A stretch of DNA of 34,260 bases, taken from the NCBI GenBank assembly GCA_003170275.1, contig PNAM01000066.1:1-34260 (forward strand). Reading direction: 5' to 3'. Shown here one piece after another: positions 1 to 7,917 of this stretch. Within the stretch, counting starts at the first letter, position 1. The number at the start of each line of letters is the position of its first letter. The position numbers were made by a program, and so were the translations under genes. The stretch is from Myxococcales bacterium (GTDB lineage: Bacteria; Myxococcota_A; Polyangia; Palsa-1104). The notes beneath the pieces are model-generated. The model was given only the letters and a program-made list of their open reading frames with translations, had not been told where the DNA came from and did not search any database.

Positions 1-80
1 CGGACTTAACTTTTTAACTTTTTTGACGAAATCATTGGGAAATTCGAGCGCCAGCCAAACAAGTTAAAAAGTTAAGTCCG
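1..80. repeat. 20-bp perfect inverted repeat around a 40-base spacer
   Basis: Bases 1-20 are the exact reverse complement of bases 61-80. Each arm is AT-rich in a GC-rich genome and holds two copies of the heptamer TTAACTT (6-12 and 14-20; as AAGTTAA at 61-67 and 69-75). The element begins 9 bases after the stop codon of the nitrite/sulfite reductase, so its transcript could fold into a 20-bp hairpin. It may be a terminator, a small non-coding mobile element, or a cluster of protein-binding heptamers. The left arm touches the window edge, so the repeat may be longer. Confidence 0.85.
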
Positions 81-89
81 CTTGTTATC

Positions 90-1820
90 TCAGGTGGCGC
101 ATTCGCCCTGGCCGATGGCGACCACGAACTTGTCGTCGTCGCCGTTGTCGAGGTAGTCCTCGGGGCGCGCGGTTTTTTCGTCGAACCCGGCGAGATCGGC
201 GACGGCAGCCTTGATCACGCCCGGCTCGACGCGGCGGAAGAAGTCGAGCGCCTTTTCGTGGGTCTGCTTCTCTTTTTGAAACAGCTCGAGCAGCCGCACC
301 ACGGCGTCGCCGACGCGGCGCGCGGGCAGCTTGACCACCTGCCGCCCGAACGTGGCGCCGTTTCCGTCGATGCCGCCGCCGAGGTGCAGCTGGTACTCCG
401 GCACCGCCTGCCCGCCGACGCGGCGCATCGTGCCGTGGAAGCCGAGCGCGGCGACGTGGTGCTGGCCGCAGGAGTTCGGGCAGCCCGAGATCTTGATGTC
501 GAGCGACTCGGCGCCGGCCAGCGCGCCATTGGCGTGCGCGAGCTTGTCTTGCACCGAGGTGGCCAGCTCGCGCGACTTGGTGACCGCGAGGTTGCACGTG
601 TCGGCGCCCGGGCAGGAAGTGACGTCGTGGATGGTGCGCGCGCCCGCACGGCCCAGCCCGAGCGCGAGCAGCTCCGCGTGCAGCGCGGTCAGGCTGCCCT
701 CGGGCACGAAGCGCATCAGCAGGTTCTGCTCGTTGGTCGTGCGCACCTGGCCCTCGCCGAGCTCGCGCGACAGGCGGGCCACGCCGCGCAGCTGGGCCGC
801 GGTCACGTCGCCGCGATCGAGCCGCACCAGCACCGCGAAGTGACCGGGCTGCACCTGCTTGATGCAGTTGGTCGCGTAGAACTCGGCAAACCCGCTCTCC
901 GCCGTCGCTGCGCTGCGCGCCTTGCCGAGCCGCAACACCGCATCGGGGCGAACTTCGCTCGCGAGATCGATCGGATTCGAGCCGCGCCCGTCGGCGTCGA
1001 TGGCGGCGAGCTGCTTGTCGTACTCGGCGCGAAACCCGTCGAAGCCGATCTTGCGAATGACGTACTTGAGCCGCGCGCGGCTCTTGTTCTCGCGGTTGCC
1101 CCTCGCGTCGAACACGCGGATCACCGCCTCGAGCGTCGCCAGCAGCCGGTCCGCCGGCACGAACTCCTCGAGCGGGTGCGCGTCCTCGGGCGACGTCGAC
1201 AGCCCGCCGCCGACGCGCACGCGGAACCCGCGCTCGCCGTTCTTCACCAGCGCCACGCAGCCGATGTCGTTGATCGCGCCCTGCGCGCAGTCGTCGCCGC
1301 AGCCCGACAGCGCGATCTTGAACTTGCGCGGCAGCGACTGGCAGATCGGGTTGCGCAGAAAGTAGCGCGTCACCGCCTGGCCGTACGGCGTCACGTCGAA
1401 CGGCGCGCCGCTGCACACGCCGGCGAGCGCGCAGGCGGTCACGTTGCGCACGGTGTTGCCGCACGCTTCCTTGGTGGTGAGCCCGACCGAGTCGAGCAGG
1501 CGCATCGCAACAGCGGCCTCCTCGAGCTTGACGAAGTGAAACTGCAAGTTCTGCCGGGTGGTCACGTGCCCGAAGCCACGCGAGTGCTTCTCCGCCAGCT
1601 CGCCCATCGCCTCGCACTGCTCGGCGCTCAACACCCCCTGCGGAATCTTCACGCGGATCATGTTGACGCCCACCTGCCGCTGCCCGTAGGTGCCGCGCGC
1701 CAGCCGATAGGTGCGGAACGCGTCCGCGCTCATCTCGCCGCGCTCGAACTGCTGCAGATGCGCTACGAAGTCATCGATATCTTTGGGATCTGAAAAGTGT
1801 AAGACCGGGTCGCTACCCAT
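90..1820 (-). CDS. ferredoxin-type nitrite/sulfite reductase, siroheme and [4Fe-4S]
   Basis: This 576-residue protein has the usual length and two-fold repeated layout of assimilatory siroheme reductases, which carry out the six-electron reduction of nitrite to ammonia or sulfite to sulfide in the cytoplasm. The cluster ligands are visible as C403-x5-C409 (SCPGADTC) and C447-x3-C451 (SGCPNSC). The N-terminal half has the parallel GNTVRNVTAC and SGCGDDC segments. Whether nitrite or sulfite is the substrate cannot be settled by eye. The ATG start is preceded by a promoter-like pair and no clear ribosome site. The gene appears to stand alone; the upstream gene ends 85 bases before it. A long inverted repeat follows the stop codon. 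Confidence 0.93.
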   Translation of the reverse strand: MGSDPVLHFSDPKDIDDFVAHLQQFERGEMSADAFRTYRLARGTYGQRQVGVNMIRVKIPQGVLSAEQCEAMGELAEKHSRGFGHVTTRQNLQFHFVKLEEAAVAMRLLDSVGLTTKEACGNTVRNVTACALAGVCSGAPFDVTPYGQAVTRYFLRNPICQSLPRKFKIALSGCGDDCAQGAINDIGCVALVKNGERGFRVRVGGGLSTSPEDAHPLEEFVPADRLLATLEAVIRVFDARGNRENKSRARLKYVIRKIGFDGFRAEYDKQLAAIDADGRGSNPIDLASEVRPDAVLRLGKARSAATAESGFAEFYATNCIKQVQPGHFAVLVRLDRGDVTAAQLRGVARLSRELGEGQVRTTNEQNLLMRFVPEGSLTALHAELLALGLGRAGARTIHDVTSCPGADTCNLAVTKSRELATSVQDKLAHANGALAGAESLDIKISGCPNSCGQHHVAALGFHGTMRRVGGQAVPEYQLHLGGGIDGNGATFGRQVVKLPARRVGDAVVRLLELFQKEKQTHEKALDFFRRVEPGVIKAAVADLAGFDEKTARPEDYLDNGDDDKFVVAIGQGECAT

Positions 1821-1826
1821 GACATG

Positions 1827-1855
1827 AGCATTGCGCTCACCCGGGGGACGGTCAA
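1827..1855 (-). promoter_or_regulatory. candidate promoter of the nitrite/sulfite reductase
   Basis: Read on the minus strand, TTGACC (1855-1850) and AATGCT (1832-1827) are separated by 17 bases. The -10-like hexamer ends 6 bases before the ATG, so the transcript would have little or no leader. The match to the -10 consensus is only partial. Confidence 0.35.
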
Positions 1856-1905
1856 GGACAAATTCTACATATTCTTGACCGGAATGCAGTAGATTAGTTA
1901 AGTAT

Positions 1906-2841
1906 TTATTCTTTCAGCGCTTCCTTGCCAATCTTGCGAACCTCGCGGCCGGCTTCGAGCCAGCTCACCCAGGCCTTGCCCACGTCCGCGAGATCATCGC
2001 GACGCTTGCCCTTGCGTCCCTTGCGCATGCAGTCGCTGAACGCGGACAGGTCGCGATCGTCGGCGCCCAGCTTCTTGATGGTCGGGATCATATTTTTGGA
2101 GGGCGCACCCGGCGGATCCAGCAGCATCTTGCCGCACTGGTCGTTGATCTTGCTCACGTACGCCGGGTCCTTGCACTGCTTGAACAGGTACTCGACCAGC
2201 ACCTGGCCGTCCTTCATGGTGTCGACGGTCGGCACCGCGCAGTGGAGGAACAGGTCCCACGCGATCACGTCGTTGTCGGGCTTGCCGCCAGCGTAGCCGT
2301 GCCACGCGGCGCCGGCGGAGTCGACCTTCTTGCCCATCTCCATGTCCTGCACCTGTTGCGGCGCGATCTTGGTCCACGCGTCGAACGCCGTGGCCATGTC
2401 CTTGAGCGCGTCGCCGTATTTCTTGAGCGGCGCCTGGTACTCGGTCGGCGCGGCGAGCGCTTCGACCTTGTGCTTGGCGTCGATCGCCTTCGGCGTGCAC
2501 TCCTCGCGCACCTTGACGGGGTAGTTCTTCGGGTCGGAGCCGAACTGGCCGGTGATGCGCGCCGACAGGGCGAGGTTGTCCGGGAAGACCGCCGGGTCGA
2601 CGTTGGGCCCGAGCACGCACGACCAGAACTTGCCCAGGTCGTCCTTCTCCGCCGCCTGGAACTGCTCCATCAGCAGCGCGTGCTTCTTGCGCTCGTCCTG
2701 CTTCTTCATGCTCGAGTACACGAAGAAGCCGCCCACGCCGACGACTGCTAGCGCGATGATGATCAGCGGCAGCTTCGAGCCGGGCTTTTTGAGCGCGAGG
2801 TTGGGATCGAGGGGGGCGCCATCGTCAGGTGGAATGTTCAT
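1906..2841 (-). CDS. membrane-anchored protein of unknown function
   Basis: This 311-residue protein has one predicted N-terminal membrane segment (about residues 24-42, LPLIIIALAVVGVGGFFVY) after a short proline-rich cytoplasmic tail. A charged region of about 265 residues follows and would lie outside the membrane. It holds several scattered cysteines, for example in FWSCVLGP, REECTPK, FLHCAVP, FKQCKDP, DQCGKM and SDCMRK, suggesting disulfides in the periplasm. I recognise no family. I chose the ATG at 2841 over an upstream frame opening because it places the membrane helix near the N terminus and has a -10-like TACTAT 8 bases before it. It lies upstream of the nitrite/sulfite reductase on the same strand, but nothing shows a functional link. 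Confidence 0.75.
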   Translation of the reverse strand: MNIPPDDGAPLDPNLALKKPGSKLPLIIIALAVVGVGGFFVYSSMKKQDERKKHALLMEQFQAAEKDDLGKFWSCVLGPNVDPAVFPDNLALSARITGQFGSDPKNYPVKVREECTPKAIDAKHKVEALAAPTEYQAPLKKYGDALKDMATAFDAWTKIAPQQVQDMEMGKKVDSAGAAWHGYAGGKPDNDVIAWDLFLHCAVPTVDTMKDGQVLVEYLFKQCKDPAYVSKINDQCGKMLLDPPGAPSKNMIPTIKKLGADDRDLSAFSDCMRKGRKGKRRDDLADVGKAWVSWLEAGREVRKIGKEALKE

Positions 2842-2849
2842 GGCGCGGG

Positions 2850-2855
2850 ATAGTA
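2850..2855 (-). promoter_or_regulatory. candidate -10 element, near-leaderless start
   Basis: TACTAT on the minus strand ends 8 bases before the ATG at 2841. No Shine-Dalgarno sequence lies between them and I see no convincing -35 element. The arrangement matches several other genes in this window. Confidence 0.3.
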
Positions 2856-3021
2856 GTTCAAAATCGGCGCGTGCGTAAGTCGCGATACGCGCCTCGAGAG
2901 CGCAGTAGCCCCATCGCCACAACCTGAGGACTCACGTCCTCCCGCGACCTGGAAGCCGCGATCCGGCGCTACCGTCCGTTCACTGCCAGGGCGGTGGTGC
3001 CCATTTGCGTCGGAGCTACGT

Positions 3022-3056
<35 letters not shown>

Positions 3057-3124
3057 CGCGAACGGTTTTGGTCTTTCCGTAACTAAATCCGATCTGCGTC
3101 GGAGGAGCCTGCAAATAACCGCGG

Positions 3125-4117
3125 TCAGGCCTTGGCGAGGCCCTTGAGCGCGCCGACCACGTAGTGTCTGGCCATCTCCTTGCGCCAGCCCATGACGAAG
3201 TCGGTGTTATCGAGCGGCTTGGCGAGCTTGGCGGCCTCCGCGGCCACTTCGCGCAGCGCGTTCTCGTCGGTGAGCTTGCAGCCGACCAGCTTGGCCGCCG
3301 CGGCCTGCGCCGAGAACGGGCGCGAGCCGGTGCCGGTGATCACCAACGTTGCCTGCTCGACCACGTCGTGCGCGCCGAGGCGGACCGCGGCGGCGACGCC
3401 CAGCACCGGGAAGTCGAACGATCCGCGACGGCGCAGCTTCCAGTACACCGCACGCGTGCGGCCGTCTTGCGCGGGCAGGTGCACGGCCGTCAAGATCTCA
3501 TCGGCGCGCTTGGTCAGGTACTCGATGCCGTCGTCGTTGAACAGCTGATAGACCGGAATGCGCCGCTCGCCGTCCTTCGACACCAGCGACACCTCGGCGC
3601 CGATCGCGCACAACACCGGCGCGGTGTCCGACGACGCCACCGCCCAGCAGCGCTTCGAGCCCGGCGCCACCCAGCAGGTGTCGCCGTCCTTCTTCAGGCA
3701 GAAGTCGATGCCCTTGCGCCATTCGTAGTTCTGGTCGTAGTAGTTGCAGCGCGTATCCAGGCACAGGTTGCCGCCGATGGTGCCCATGTTGCGCAACGGC
3801 GGCGTCGAGATCAGGTTGGCGGCGGTGGCCAGCGCGGGCCACGCGAGCGCGATCGCCCCGTGGTTCTCGATGCGCGTCAGCGAGGTCATCGCGCCTAGCG
3901 TCAGTCCGGTCTTTGCGTCGCCGCTCACGCCGTGCAGCGCCGCGATGGCGCGCAGGCCGATCACGCGCGTCGGCGTTTGCTGGCGGCGCTTCATGTTGGG
4001 AAACAGATCGGTGCCGCCGGCGACGACCGACGCCTGCGGGCCCCAATCGCTCAAGATCTGCGCGGCCTCCTTGAGATCGCGCGGACCGAAGTACTGAAAC
4101 CGCGGGAGTCGCATCAT
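3125..4117 (-). CDS. hcrB: 4-hydroxybenzoyl-CoA reductase-like beta subunit (FAD and extra [4Fe-4S])
   Basis: This is the FAD-binding subunit of a xanthine-oxidase-family enzyme, about 330 residues. The FAD motif VVAGGTDLFP (31-40) and TIGGNL (113-118) are present. Unlike most such subunits it has an insertion with C124, C140, C148 and C157. The spacing of 16, 8 and 9 matches the cysteines I recall as binding the additional [4Fe-4S] cluster in Thauera 4-hydroxybenzoyl-CoA reductase (122, 138, 146, 155). That enzyme removes the para-hydroxyl of 4-hydroxybenzoyl-CoA to give benzoyl-CoA in anaerobic aromatic degradation. Of two adjacent ATG codons I chose the first, six bases after GGAGG; it overlaps the stop of the small ORF upstream. 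The exact substrate here is inferred. Confidence 0.88.
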   Translation of the reverse strand: MMRLPRFQYFGPRDLKEAAQILSDWGPQASVVAGGTDLFPNMKRRQQTPTRVIGLRAIAALHGVSGDAKTGLTLGAMTSLTRIENHGAIALAWPALATAANLISTPPLRNMGTIGGNLCLDTRCNYYDQNYEWRKGIDFCLKKDGDTCWVAPGSKRCWAVASSDTAPVLCAIGAEVSLVSKDGERRIPVYQLFNDDGIEYLTKRADEILTAVHLPAQDGRTRAVYWKLRRRGSFDFPVLGVAAAVRLGAHDVVEQATLVITGTGSRPFSAQAAAAKLVGCKLTDENALREVAAEAAKLAKPLDNTDFVMGWRKEMARHYVVGALKGLAKA

Positions 4118-4212
4118 GCAGCACCTCCGGTGCAGCATGAGACGGGGCGGTCACCTACGGTGCCCACCATTTCGCGCCAATTATTGACCGCACTTGCTTC
4201 GCAACTGCTCAT
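4114..4212 (-). CDS. 32-residue small protein tiled between hcrA and hcrB
   Basis: A 32-codon ORF fills the gap between the alpha and beta subunit genes. Its ATG overlaps the alpha-subunit stop (ATGA) and follows a strong ribosome site, GGGAGG, about 9 bases upstream. Its own TGA overlaps the first ATG of the beta subunit. The product starts MSSCEASAVNNW and ends SCCTGGAA, with three cysteines (C4, C26 and C27) and no obvious membrane segment or signal. I know no family for it. It may be a real small partner of the enzyme, or a translated coupler whose job is to carry ribosomes to hcrB. The exact tiling and the good ribosome site argue against chance. Confidence 0.5.
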   Translation of the reverse strand: MSSCEASAVNNWREMVGTVGDRPVSCCTGGAA

Positions 4213-6686
4213 GACTGCGGCCCTCCCTTGAGCGTGTCGACGGGCGGGGCGACTGGAATGCCGGCCACCTGGTCGCGCTTGCGCGGCTTTTCGTTGATCG
4301 CCTTGCCGTCGCCGCCCTCCCACGGCGGCGGCACCACCAGCGGCTCGGGCCACGCGATGGTCGGGAACGCCTTCGGCCCGAAGCGGCGCGCCTTGTCCTT
4401 GAGCGCCTTCAAGATCTTCTCCGGCGTAACCGGGATCTCGTCGACGCGCACGCGCACGGCGTCGTACACCGCGTTGGCCACCGCGGGCATGATCGGAAGC
4501 AACGGGCCCTGCCCCACTTCCTTGGCGCCGAACGGGCCGTTCTTGTCCGGCTCCTCGATCAGGTAGGTCTCGATCTCCGGCATGTCCATCGTGCCCGGGC
4601 TCTTGTACTCGAGCAGCGACGGAAACTTGTGCACGTTGGCGTCGGAGAGCTTCTTCGGCAGGCGGCGGTAGGCCTGCTCTTCCATGAGCGCCTCACCGAG
4701 GCCCATGTAGACCGATCCCTCTACCTGGCCGCGCGCGAGCACCGGGTTGATCGAGATGCCGATGTCGTGCGCGATCCAGATCTTGGGCACGCGCAGCCAG
4801 CCGGTCGCCGGATCGACCTCGACCTCGACCACCGCCGCCGAGTACGAATAGGCCGGCGACGGGCCCACGCCGGCGCCCTTGAACTGACCGGGCTCCGCCG
4901 GCGGGCTGTAGCTGCCGACGGTGCCGAGCGTGCCGAACTTGGCCTCGGCCAGCTGCACCGCCTCGGCGAACTTGACGCCCACCTGAGGATTCTCCGCATC
5001 GAACACGCGTCGATCGGCGAACACCAGCCGCACGCGCGGCAGCTTGAGCTTCTCCGACACCGCCTCCGCGATCAGCTCGCGCGCGCGCTCGGCCGCCTGG
5101 ATCGCCGCGTTGCCCATCATCAGCGTCACGCGCGAGGAGTAGCTCCCCAGATCGACCGGCGTCAGATCGGTGTCGCCGGTGATGCAGCGGATGTCGAAAG
5201 GATCGATGCCCAGCACCTCGGCGATGCACGCCACCAGCACGTTGTCCGAGCCCTGCCCGATCTCGGTGGCGCCGCAGAACGCGGTCACGCCGCCCGAGCG
5301 ATCGAGCTTCAGCTGCACGCCACTATGTGGGAGTTTGTTCCAATAGATTGGCAAGCCGGCGCCGCACAGGTACGAGCTGCAGGCGAGGCCGAGCCCGCGT
5401 CCCGGCCCGAGCTTGCGGAAGCGCTCGTTCCAGCGCGAGCCCTCCACTACCGCCTGGATGCACTTGACCATGCCCATCGAGTTGATGCGCAGCCAGTTGG
5501 CGGTGAGGCTGTCGGGCGGGACCGCGTTGTCGATGCGCCACTGCGCCGGATCGAGCCCGAGCTTCTCGCAGATCTTGTCGATCTGCACCTCGAGGCCGAA
5601 GCGCGGCTGCGGCGTGCCGTGCCCGCGCTTGGGGCCGCACGGCGGCTTGCAGGTGAACACGCGGCAGCCGCGAAAGCGGTAGCGCGGGATCTGGTAGGTG
5701 ACCGTCTGCAGCGCGCCGGTGTAGAAGGTCGACGCCACGCCGTAGCTGCCGTAGGCGCCGCCGTCGAGCAGCGTCTGTAGCTCCTGCGCGACGATCTTGC
5801 CGTCGTTCTGCACGCCGGTCTTGAGCTTCATCAGCACCGGGTGGCGCCCGCGGTGGCAGTAGAAGACCTCTTCGCGGGTGAGCGCGATCTTGACCGGCTT
5901 GCCGGTGTACATCGCGGCGCGCGCGGCGACGATCTCGTGGTTGAACGGATCCGACTTGCCGCCGAAGCCGCCGCCGTTGGGCGTGGCGATCACGCGGATG
6001 TGCGCCGGCGGAATCTCGAGCACCTTGGCCAGCGCGCGGTGCAGGTAGTGCGGCGTCTGCGTCGACGACGCGACCACCAGCTTGCCGTCGGGATCGAGGT
6101 AGGCGAGCGTGGCGTGCTGCTCGATCGCCAGGTGCGTGTTGCCCTCGAAGAAGAACACGTCCTCGAACACGTGGTCCGACGAGGCCAGGCCCGCGTCGAC
6201 GTCGCCGAAGTCGAGCGCCACCTTCTTGTGCACGTTTCCTTCGTCGCCGTGATCGTGCAGGCGTGGCTCGGGGATCGAGAGCGCGTCGGCGGGATCGGCG
6301 ATGGTGGTCAGCTTCTCGTACTGCACGTGGATGTGATCGAGCGCCTCGAACGCGGTCAGCTCGTCGGTGGCGATCACCGCCGCGACCGGATCGCCGATGA
6401 AGCGCACCTTGTCGGTGCACAGCGCGTGCTCGTCCTGCGACACCGGCAGGATGCCGAACGGGATGGGGAAGTCCTTGCCGGTGAGCACCAGCTTGACGCC
6501 CGGGATCTTCTCGGCGTGCGAGGCGTCGACGTGGCGGATGCGCGCGTGCGGCACCGTCGAGCGCAACAGCTTCATGAACAGCATGCCGGGCATCGCCAGA
6601 TCGTCGGCGAACTTGGTCAGCCCGGTGACCTTGGCGCGCCCGTCGACGCGGCGCAGCGGCTTGCCGATCACGTTGTACTTGGGCAT
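4209..6686 (-). CDS. hcrA: 4-hydroxybenzoyl-CoA reductase-like alpha subunit (molybdopterin)
   Basis: This is the large molybdenum-cofactor subunit of the xanthine oxidase family, 825 residues, beginning MPKYNVIGKPLRRVDG. Visible landmarks are GGGFGGK (238-244), the GPKRGHGTPQPRFGLE segment (351-366) typical of 4-hydroxybenzoyl-CoA reductase alpha subunits, GATEIGQGSDN (472-482), and the GAKEVGQGP active-site loop whose E723 would be the catalytic glutamate. The protein is longer than the Thauera enzyme because of a proline-rich tail of about 55 residues (after 770). It starts 5 bases after the [2Fe-2S] subunit gene and overlaps the small ORF downstream. With the neighbouring subunits it should form a reductase acting on an aromatic acyl-CoA. 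A related substrate is possible. Confidence 0.9.
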   Translation of the reverse strand: MPKYNVIGKPLRRVDGRAKVTGLTKFADDLAMPGMLFMKLLRSTVPHARIRHVDASHAEKIPGVKLVLTGKDFPIPFGILPVSQDEHALCTDKVRFIGDPVAAVIATDELTAFEALDHIHVQYEKLTTIADPADALSIPEPRLHDHGDEGNVHKKVALDFGDVDAGLASSDHVFEDVFFFEGNTHLAIEQHATLAYLDPDGKLVVASSTQTPHYLHRALAKVLEIPPAHIRVIATPNGGGFGGKSDPFNHEIVAARAAMYTGKPVKIALTREEVFYCHRGRHPVLMKLKTGVQNDGKIVAQELQTLLDGGAYGSYGVASTFYTGALQTVTYQIPRYRFRGCRVFTCKPPCGPKRGHGTPQPRFGLEVQIDKICEKLGLDPAQWRIDNAVPPDSLTANWLRINSMGMVKCIQAVVEGSRWNERFRKLGPGRGLGLACSSYLCGAGLPIYWNKLPHSGVQLKLDRSGGVTAFCGATEIGQGSDNVLVACIAEVLGIDPFDIRCITGDTDLTPVDLGSYSSRVTLMMGNAAIQAAERARELIAEAVSEKLKLPRVRLVFADRRVFDAENPQVGVKFAEAVQLAEAKFGTLGTVGSYSPPAEPGQFKGAGVGPSPAYSYSAAVVEVEVDPATGWLRVPKIWIAHDIGISINPVLARGQVEGSVYMGLGEALMEEQAYRRLPKKLSDANVHKFPSLLEYKSPGTMDMPEIETYLIEEPDKNGPFGAKEVGQGPLLPIMPAVANAVYDAVRVRVDEIPVTPEKILKALKDKARRFGPKAFPTIAWPEPLVVPPPWEGGDGKAINEKPRKRDQVAGIPVAPPVDTLKGGPQS

Positions 6687-6691
6687 GGTCG

Positions 6692-7240
6692 CTACACCAC
6701 CTTGCCGAGCAGCGGCATGGACGCCGCCTCGCCGCGCATCCGGCGCGCCGCGTCCTCGACCGCGTCGAAGATCTGCAGGTACCCGGTGCAGCGGCACAGC
6801 TGGCCGGAGAGCGCCTCCATGATCTCGGGGCGCGTGGCGTGCGGCTTCTTGTCGAGCAGCTCCTTGGCCGCGAGCAGGAAGCCGGGCGTGCAGTAGCCGC
6901 ACTGCGCCGCGCCGTGATCGGCGAAGCAGTCCTGCAGCGGGTGCAGCTCCGCGCCGTTCTGCATGCCCTCGATGGTCTCGACCGCGCGCCCACCGCACTC
7001 CACGCCCGCCACCAGACACGACAGCACCAGCTCGCCGTCGAGCAGCACCGCGCACGCGCCGCACTCGCCCAGCTCGCAGCCGTGCTTGGTGCCGGTCAGG
7101 TTCAGATCCTCGCGCAGCACCTCGAGCAGCGTCTTGTAGCCGTCGAACAGGAGCTCGTGCGACTCGCCGTTGACGGTGAACGCCAGGCGCGATTTTTCGC
7201 GCAGCTTCGGCTCCTGCAGCTTGATGAGCTCATGACTCAT
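6692..7240 (-). CDS. hcrC: 4-hydroxybenzoyl-CoA reductase-like gamma subunit ([2Fe-2S])
   Basis: This is the iron-sulfur subunit, 182 residues, with both [2Fe-2S] sites intact: C55-x4-C60-x2-C63 with C75 in the plant-ferredoxin-like N-terminal domain, and C114-x2-C117 with C149-x-C151 (CGYCTPG, CRCTGY) in the helical domain. It passes electrons between ferredoxin or FAD and the molybdenum centre. The ATG at 7240 overlaps the stop of the TetR gene by four bases and follows GGAGGA by 8 bases. An N-terminal extension of about 15 residues precedes the usual ferredoxin fold. Confidence 0.92.
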   Translation of the reverse strand: MSHELIKLQEPKLREKSRLAFTVNGESHELLFDGYKTLLEVLREDLNLTGTKHGCELGECGACAVLLDGELVLSCLVAGVECGGRAVETIEGMQNGAELHPLQDCFADHGAAQCGYCTPGFLLAAKELLDKKPHATRPEIMEALSGQLCRCTGYLQIFDAVEDAARRMRGEAASMPLLGKVV

Positions 7241-7857
7241 TGAAGTAGTCCTCCGAGCAGCTGATCGATGAAGGCGCCGGCGACCTCGTCGACGGTGTGG
7301 GCGCCGGATGGCCTCCACCAGCGGGCGGCCCAATTGAGCGCGCCGAGCAGCGCAAAGGCCTGCAGCTTGGGATCCCCCGGACGAACCTCGCGGTGCTTCT
7401 GGCCGTCCTCGATGAGCGCGCGGACCGCCCGCTCGTAGCGGTCGCGCTTGGCGACCAGCTTGCGATACAGCTCCGCCGGCAGCTCATCGCGACCCACCCC
7501 GCGCTGTGCGCCGGGACCCAGAAATTCCAGGTGCACCGCGCCGGCCGTGCGGGTATCGAGGAGCACGCGCAGATGGCCGCGGATGAGCAGCGCGAGCTGG
7601 GTGCCGGCGCTGGGCTGCTCGCGCGCCTCGCGGGCGACCGCGTGGAGCGCATCGAGCGTCTGGTCCTGGCAGAAGTAGACCAGCTCCTGCTTGTTGCGAA
7701 AGTAGTAGTACAGGTTGCCGGCGGACAGCCCGGCGGCATCGGCGATCTGGCGCATGCCTGCGCCGCGCAGCCCCAGCCGGCGGATCGCCTGCGAGGCCGA
7801 GGTCAGGATCTCGTTCCGGCGTCCGTCGGTGCGCAGCTGTTTAGAACGCGTGTTCAA
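7237..7857 (-). CDS. TetR-family regulator of the hcr operon
   Basis: This 206-residue protein has a TetR DNA-binding domain at the N terminus (helix-turn-helix around IADAAGLSAGNLYYYFRNK) and a ligand-binding domain. The C-terminal segment LGALNWAARWWRP resembles acyl-CoA-responsive TetR regulators of the KstR2/FadR-like group, so an aromatic or fatty acyl-CoA effector is likely, by inference. It is the first gene of the hcr operon and overlaps hcrC by ATGA. The only suitable start is a TTG at 7857; the next ATG lies inside the helix-turn-helix. That TTG sits within a pair of palindromes that are probably its own operators, so the gene and operon should be autoregulated. Confidence 0.88.
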   Translation of the reverse strand: MNTRSKQLRTDGRRNEILTSASQAIRRLGLRGAGMRQIADAAGLSAGNLYYYFRNKQELVYFCQDQTLDALHAVAREAREQPSAGTQLALLIRGHLRVLLDTRTAGAVHLEFLGPGAQRGVGRDELPAELYRKLVAKRDRYERAVRALIEDGQKHREVRPGDPKLQAFALLGALNWAARWWRPSGAHTVDEVAGAFIDQLLGGLLQ

Positions 7858-7875
7858 AATTTCGAACTCGCGTTC
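7844..7875. promoter_or_regulatory. paired palindromic operators at the start of the TetR-hcr operon
   Basis: Two related dyads, GAACGCGTGTTC (7844-7855) and GAACTCGCGTTC (7864-7875), lie 20 bases apart centre to centre, about two helical turns on the same DNA face. Each is followed by TCAAAATT or TCAAATT. The first dyad reaches into the TTG start codon of the TetR gene. Their position and form suit a TetR dimer pair acting on the promoter of the whole operon. Confidence 0.65.
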
Positions 7876-7917
7876 AAATTGGCCCAGATCGGCCGGCCTG
7901 TCAATCGGGGAAGCGCG

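Noticed and set aside
258..1793. A 511-codon plus-strand frame opposite the nitrite/sulfite reductase.
   Set aside because: It is a GC-driven mirror of a clearly recognisable siroheme reductase; its product is low-complexity and lacks motifs.
6687..7064. An N-terminal extension of the molybdenum subunit up to 7064.
   Set aside because: It would lie wholly inside the [2Fe-2S] subunit gene in another frame. The ATG at 6686 gives the standard family N terminus 5 bases after that gene.
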